From NCBI GenBank assembly GCA_900766635.1, contig CAAFWA010000136.1:1-10530 (forward strand): a stretch of 10,530 nucleotides of DNA, written 5' to 3'. Source of the stretch: an uncultured Acinetobacter sp. (GTDB lineage Bacteria; Pseudomonadota; Gammaproteobacteria; Pseudomonadales; Moraxellaceae). The notes beneath the pieces are model-generated. The model was not told the DNA's origin, searched no databases, and was given only the letters and a program-made list of their open reading frames with translations. The position numbers and the translations under genes are program-made. Numbering within the stretch: the first letter of the stretch is position 1; every line of letters starts with the position of its first letter. This document shows, in pieces, positions 7,857 through 10,530 of this stretch.

Positions 7857-7885
7857 ATTATACGCCCTAAACATGCTAAAGTCTA
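7857..7885 (-). promoter_or_regulatory. carA promoter (sigma-70 type)
   Basis: Minus strand: -35 TAGACT (7885-7880, four of six matches), 17-base spacer, -10 TATAAT (7862-7857, perfect). The predicted start is near 7851, giving a leader of about 100 bases before the TTG. Confidence 0.75.
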
Positions 7886-8056
7886 TTTTGTTTTCGCTGA
7901 ATATGTAATATAAATGCCTTGCTTTTTACTTAAAAGTCTGTTTGCTGAACAAGCGTAAAAAAATGTAAGCATTTTAGAATTATCTAACAAATCAAAACTT
8001 AAATTTTATCAATTTCGATTAAGATCATTGAGCCAATCATAAAAAAGGAAGCAAAA

Positions 8057-8548
8057 ATGACACAAAACCATCCAACATCAGATGCAAAGCCATCTATTGA
8101 CACAACTTCTGAAAAGCTTGAAAAATCACAGGATCAATTGCTTGAAAAATCGGGACAAACCGATGAAAAAGTAGATGCAATTGAAGGCGAGGAGAAGCAA
8201 ATTCAAAGCACTCAAGCAAGTGATACACATGAGAGTGAAAAAAATTTAGGCTTAGCTGAAAAAATGGCACAACTTAAACAAGACTTGTTGCAACGCTTAG
8301 ACGATCTCAAAGGCTTAAAAGGTGCTGATTTATCTGAAATGAGTGCTTTTATTAAGGCTGAATTTAATGCTGTGATTGAAGATTTATCAAAATTAGGTAA
8401 AGAACTCAAACAAGATGTCAGTGAAATCTCGCATAAACATAAAGAGCATTTGACTGAAACCTTAAAGCGTTCAAAAGAGCACACCTTAGAGGCATTGGGT
8501 AAATCTGCAAAAACTGATAGTAAAGATGAAAGTAGCGCTTCAGAATAA
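8057..8548 (+). CDS. Highly charged, probably disordered/helical orphan protein of unknown function
   Basis: 163 residues that I do not recognise. By hand count it has 22 Lys and 2 Arg against 14 Asp and 21 Glu, and no Cys, Trp or Tyr, so it is hydrophilic and acidic overall. Residues 1-65 look disordered (Ser/Thr/Gln/Glu/Lys with EKLEKS, LLEKSGQTDEK). Residues ~66-152 look like long amphipathic helices (EKMAQLKQDLLQRLDDLKGL, FIKAEFNAVIEDLSKLGKEL). There is a Ser/Asp-rich tail. There is no signal peptide or membrane helix, so it should be cytoplasmic. The composition resembles hydrophilin/LEA-like or phasin-like helical proteins, but that is only a resemblance. AAGGAAG about 5 bases before the ATG makes expression likely. 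It is a single gene ending in a strong terminator and convergent with the DOMON-like gene. Confidence 0.85.
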   Translation: MTQNHPTSDAKPSIDTTSEKLEKSQDQLLEKSGQTDEKVDAIEGEEKQIQSTQASDTHESEKNLGLAEKMAQLKQDLLQRLDDLKGLKGADLSEMSAFIKAEFNAVIEDLSKLGKELKQDVSEISHKHKEHLTETLKRSKEHTLEALGKSAKTDSKDESSASE

Positions 8549-8553
8549 GCAAT

Positions 8554-8580
8554 AAAAAGTGAGCCTTAGGCTCACTTTTT
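8554..8580. terminator. Bidirectional rho-independent terminator
   Basis: Perfect twelve-base inverted repeat AAAAAGTGAGCC / GGCTCACTTTTT (8554-8565, 8569-8580) with a three-base loop. T-runs occur on both strands, so it ends the charged-protein gene rightward and the yhbY/DOMON unit leftward. The TAA stop of the leftward DOMON-like gene (8581-8579) lies in the end of the inverted repeat. Confidence 0.93.
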
Positions 8581-9118
8581 AAAAGACATGTAGCCAATCA
8601 CGTTTATTGTGAAAATCGGCTTGTGCACCACTGTGCTGCATGGCATAGAGCTGCTGACCTTGAGTGGTATTGAGCACCGCTGTGAGGCCAATAAAAAGAT
8701 CTGACCATTTAAGTTTATATTTGAGCATAAACTCGGTTAAATCTAAACTCACATTTAAGCCATAATGTGTGCGCTTTAAAGTATTGAGTTCAATATCGGT
8801 AGCCACTTGAGGAGGCATATCCTCAGGATAACGATATTCCTCAAATTGATAGGCTTGCCAAGCTTCACTTGGCGAAAGATTAATTTCACGGTAATAATCT
8901 TCGCCTTTTACGCCAATAAAAATCTCATAACAGGTTTCTTGCCAAAGATAATCTTGACGTGCTAAACCCGAAGTAGGCGCAGGCCAAATGACCCATTGAT
9001 TTGGATCACGTAACCAAAAACCTACATTTAAGGTATATGGGCTTAACTGCTCAATGGCCCCAACAATCGAAATGGCTTCAAAACGACGTTCAAAGGCGCA
9101 AAGTTCATAACTTGCCAT
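8579..9118 (-). CDS. DOMON-like domain protein of unknown function
   Basis: 179 residues matching the small single-domain DOMON-like (CBM9-like beta-sandwich) proteins of proteobacteria. Conserved blocks are LWQETCYEIFIG (58-69), YREINLSPSEAWQAYQFEEY (76-95), IGLTAVLNTTQG (143-154) and HSGAQADFHNKRDW (162-175). DOMON domains elsewhere bind haem or sugars. In this family neither ligand nor reaction is known to me, and there is no signal peptide, so it is probably cytoplasmic. The ATG follows the yhbY stop by 10 bases with no obvious Shine-Dalgarno, so translation may be coupled to yhbY. The stop codon lies within the shared terminator. Confidence 0.8.
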   Translation of the reverse strand: MASYELCAFERRFEAISIVGAIEQLSPYTLNVGFWLRDPNQWVIWPAPTSGLARQDYLWQETCYEIFIGVKGEDYYREINLSPSEAWQAYQFEEYRYPEDMPPQVATDIELNTLKRTHYGLNVSLDLTEFMLKYKLKWSDLFIGLTAVLNTTQGQQLYAMQHSGAQADFHNKRDWLHVF

Positions 9119-9128
9119 GTGTTAAAAA

Positions 9129-9452
9129 TTAGTTCGACAAATGTGCATGACGCACAAGATTAGACAATTTCGGGTTTTGTTTTGGTGCTTTTTTATAAAG
9201 CAGCACAATTTTACCAATAGTTTGAACAATTTGTGCCTCGGTCGCTTGGGCAATTTCTTCAATTAATGCAGCACGTGCTTCACGATCTTCGGCAACAATT
9301 TTCACTTTGATCAGCTCATGGTCATTTAAAGCACGGTTTGTTTCTTCAATAACATTCTCAGTTAAACCTTGACCGCCAAGCATCACCACTGGATTAAGTG
9401 CATGACCAATTTGACGTAAACGTTTGCGTTCTTGAATAGATAAAGCCGCCAT
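9129..9452 (-). CDS. yhbY: CRM-domain ribosome assembly RNA-binding protein YhbY
   Basis: 107 residues (E. coli YhbY 97). The CRM domain fills the protein: the GHALNPVVMLGGQGLTENVI block (16-35) holds the G-x-x-G loop (26-29) that contacts RNA, then HELIKVKI (45-52) and IVQTIGKIVLLYKK (75-88). A basic tail (KQNPKLSNLVRHAH) extends beyond the E. coli protein. YhbY associates with pre-50S particles. The ATG is the family start (M-x-x-L-S-x-x-x), with a weak AGG about 9 bases upstream. It is divergent from rlmE, which also acts on the 50S subunit, and is followed by the DOMON-like gene 10 bases later. Confidence 0.96.
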   Translation of the reverse strand: MAALSIQERKRLRQIGHALNPVVMLGGQGLTENVIEETNRALNDHELIKVKIVAEDREARAALIEEIAQATEAQIVQTIGKIVLLYKKAPKQNPKLSNLVRHAHLSN

Positions 9453-9481
9453 GAAATATAACCTAATTTTAAAAACGGCTT

Positions 9482-9490
9482 AGTATAGCA
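9482..9490 (-). promoter_or_regulatory. Extended -10 promoter of yhbY
   Basis: The minus strand reads TGC-TATACT (9490-9482): a TATACT -10 (five of six matches) preceded by TGn, the extended -10 that can work without a good -35. Transcription would start about 9475, giving a leader of about 25 bases. Confidence 0.5.
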
Positions 9491-9608
9491 AATTACGCGC
9501 TCAAACGCTGTAAAAACTGTATAAATAATCGATCTTGTTAATAGGAAAAATCAGCCAACCAAGCCGATTTAGATACACATGTCTACTGCAAAAACTGTGT
9601 TTTTCACG

Positions 9609-9614
9609 TACAAT
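9609..9614 (+). promoter_or_regulatory. Possible -10 box of rlmE
   Basis: TACAAT (five of six matches), about 34 bases before the rlmE ATG. The -35 position 17 bases upstream reads CTGCAA, which is weak. No heat-shock-type (CCCCAT) -10 is seen, although rlmE-ftsH is a heat-shock unit in E. coli. Confidence 0.4.
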
Positions 9615-9647
9615 GAAAGATTAGAAGTTTTTTGTATTTAGAGAGCT

Positions 9648-10298
9648 ATGGCGACGCGCATTACCAACCAAAAATTATCGAAAAGTAGTCGTGATTGGAT
9701 GCGAGAGCATCTCGATGATCCTTTTGTCAAAAGAGCCCATAAAGATGGGTATCGTGCACGCGCAGCATACAAACTTCTTGAAATTCAAGAAAAATATAAA
9801 ATGATTAAGCCGGGCATGACTGTGGTTGATTTAGGTGCAGCGCCTGGCAGTTGGTCACAAATTGCAGGTAAGTTGGTCGGCGATAAAGGTCTACTGATTG
9901 CCTCTGATATTTTGCCTATGGACGCTTTACCTGACGTCACCTTTTTACAAGGTGACTTCCGTGAAGAAGAAGTGTTTGAAAAATTATTAGAAATTTTAGA
10001 TGGACGTACTGTAGACGTTGTAATTTCTGATATGGCCCCCAATACATCAGGAAATAAGGCAGTTGATCAACCGCGCCAAATTTACCTATGTGAATTAGCC
10101 CTCGACTTTGCCACCAAAGTACTTGGTCCTAAGGGACAATTTTTGGTTAAAGTCTTCCAAGGCTCAGGTTTTGATGAGTTCCGTAAGCAAGTGGTCGATA
10201 ATTTCGATGTGCTTAAAACAGCAAAACCTGCGGCGTCACGCGCACGCTCAAAAGAAGTTTTCTTATTGGGTCAAGGGCGTACTAAAGCCTTTAAGTAA
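9648..10298 (+). CDS. rlmE: 23S rRNA (uridine-2552 2'-O)-methyltransferase
   Basis: 216 residues (E. coli RlmE/FtsJ 209). It methylates the 2'-O of U2552 in the A-loop of 23S rRNA, late in 50S maturation. The SAM-binding motif I is [13 protein letters not shown] (59-71). The catalytic tetrad is intact: Lys42, Asp128 (SDMAPN), Lys168 (VKVFQG) and Glu203 (KEVFLL), each four residues beyond E. coli Lys38, Asp124, Lys164 and Glu199. The N-terminus ([31 protein letters not shown]) is typical of the family. AGAGAG just before the ATG is a modest ribosome site. It is followed by ftsH after 136 bases, in the classic rlmE-ftsH order, with no convincing terminator between. Confidence 0.98.
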   Translation: MATRITNQKLSKSSRDWMREHLDDPFVKRAHKDGYRARAAYKLLEIQEKYKMIKPGMTVVDLGAAPGSWSQIAGKLVGDKGLLIASDILPMDALPDVTFLQGDFREEEVFEKLLEILDGRTVDVVISDMAPNTSGNKAVDQPRQIYLCELALDFATKVLGPKGQFLVKVFQGSGFDEFRKQVVDNFDVLKTAKPAASRARSKEVFLLGQGRTKAFK

Positions 10299-10382
10299 AC
10301 AAAGTCTACTTGCCAAGCCGTTAAAAATTGTGCATTTTGTACTTTTTTAACTTTGACCGCTGGTCTTCAGCGAAACCTTTAG

Positions 10383-10407
10383 GATCACACCCACTTCGGG
10401 CATGATC
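10383..10407 (+). promoter_or_regulatory. Dyad in the ftsH upstream region
   Basis: GATCA (10383-10387) and TGATC (10403-10407) enclose CCC / GGG (10390-10392, 10398-10400) around a five-base loop, with a two-by-two internal mismatch. It could be a hairpin in the ftsH leader or a protein site. A second small dyad, CGCTG / CAGCG, lies at 10358-10372. Neither has a T-tail, so they are not terminators. Confidence 0.3.
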
Positions 10408-10434
10408 AAATTAGATTGATATGGGAATAAAGCT

Positions 10435-10530
10435 TTGAGCGATCTCTTCAAGAATGCCTTATTGTGGCTCGGTATACTGTTAGTACTGATTTTTATTTTC
10501 AGTAATATCAATGGCAGCGATAAGCCAACA
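10435..10530 (+). CDS. ftsH: ATP-dependent zinc metalloprotease FtsH, N-terminal end (TTG start; cut by window)
   Basis: 32 codons are visible. M-S-D-L-F-K-N-A-L-L-W-L is the typical FtsH start, followed by a hydrophobic stretch (about residues 8-23, ALLWLGILLVLIFIFS), the first membrane helix that anchors the protease in the inner membrane. S-N-I-N-G-S-D-K-P then begins the periplasmic part. The AAA and zinc protease domains lie beyond the window. The start is TTG: the frame has a stop (TGA, 10417-10419) shortly upstream and no ATG or GTG between, and GGGA (10423-10426) lies 8 bases before it. Its position right after rlmE supports the call. Confidence 0.92.
   Translation, partial: MSDLFKNALLWLGILLVLIFIFSNINGSDKPT

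Larger units (their letters stand above)
7749..8056. other. 308-base divergent intergenic region: carA leader and promoter, then unassigned AT-rich DNA
   Basis: The left part (7749-7885) holds the carA ribosome site, a long leader hairpin and the carA promoter. The right part (7886-8056) is AT-rich and must carry the start signals of the rightward charged-protein gene. The only clear element there is its Shine-Dalgarno, AAGGAAG at 8045-8051. A TAGAAT at 7975-7980 could be a -10, but no -35 is visible at a proper distance. I see no tRNA, small ORF with a ribosome site, or repeat. Confidence 0.6.

Noticed and set aside
7898..7915. TGAAT half of an arginine-repressor (ArgR) box upstream of carA
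   Set aside because: The second half (ATTCA) is not present at the right spacing, so an ArgR site is not supported.
9512..9598. Direct repeat AAAAACTGT at 9512-9520 and 9590-9598 between yhbY and rlmE
   Set aside because: Nine bases in AT-rich DNA is near chance, and neither copy has a consistent position relative to the promoters.
10324..10347. GTGC / GTAC hairpin followed by TTTTTT after rlmE
   Set aside because: Four pairs with a G-T, then two mismatches; too weak to call a terminator for rlmE, though the T-run is real.
10421..10438. Five-codon ORF (ATG at 10421) whose TGA overlaps the ftsH TTG start
   Set aside because: It has no ribosome site of its own and is too short to judge; its GGA is more simply the ftsH Shine-Dalgarno.
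1..10530. Search for insertion sequences, CRISPR repeats, tRNAs, rRNA, phage or toxin-antitoxin genes
   Set aside because: No repeat arrays, terminal inverted repeats with transposase, tRNA-like cloverleaf or such proteins were seen; the window is core-chromosome in character.

Overview
The window looks like ordinary chromosomal DNA of a gammaproteobacterium of the Moraxellaceae, most likely Acinetobacter. This is inferred from the low-GC coding style, the carA-carB-greA order, and the yhbY / rlmE-ftsH divergent pair. I see no insertion sequence, phage gene, tRNA, rRNA or CRISPR array.

Layout, left to right. (1) 1-736, rightward: the C-terminal end of an unrecognised membrane protein, then a small alkyltransferase-like protein (Atl type, with PWHR where active methyltransferases have PCHR). 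(2) 757-2018, leftward: a single-domain universal stress protein and a hexapeptide-repeat xenobiotic acetyltransferase of the CatB type. (3) 2150-2782, rightward: a PaiB-type FMN-binding protein. It is divergent from the acetyltransferase, and a perfect 10-bp palindrome lies exactly midway between two TATAAT boxes. (4) 2808-7748, leftward: carA, carB and greA, covering carbamoyl-phosphate synthesis (arginine and pyrimidines) and transcript-cleavage rescue of RNA polymerase. carA has a consensus-like promoter and a ~100-nt leader that is almost entirely one long hairpin ending in a T-run, which looks like an attenuator. A second strong terminator sits between carB and greA, and the greA terminator is embedded in the last codons of the convergent paiB-like gene. 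(5) 8057-8548, rightward: an orphan, highly charged, Cys/Trp/Tyr-free protein of unknown function. (6) 8579-9452, leftward: a DOMON-like protein and the ribosome-assembly protein YhbY, probably co-transcribed. A perfect bidirectional terminator separates them from the orphan gene. (7) 9648-10530, rightward: rlmE (23S rRNA 2'-O-methyltransferase) and the first 32 codons of ftsH, starting at TTG.

Functional themes are nucleotide/arginine precursor synthesis, RNA polymerase rescue, ribosome maturation (YhbY, RlmE) and membrane protein quality control (FtsH). Small stress or detoxification genes lie on the left. The regions most worth testing are regulatory: the carA leader hairpin, the carB-greA terminator with a possible overlapping greA promoter, and the symmetric operator between the acetyltransferase and the PaiB-like gene. 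I found no clear candidate for a wholly new multigene system. The acetyltransferase/PaiB divergent pair is the closest.
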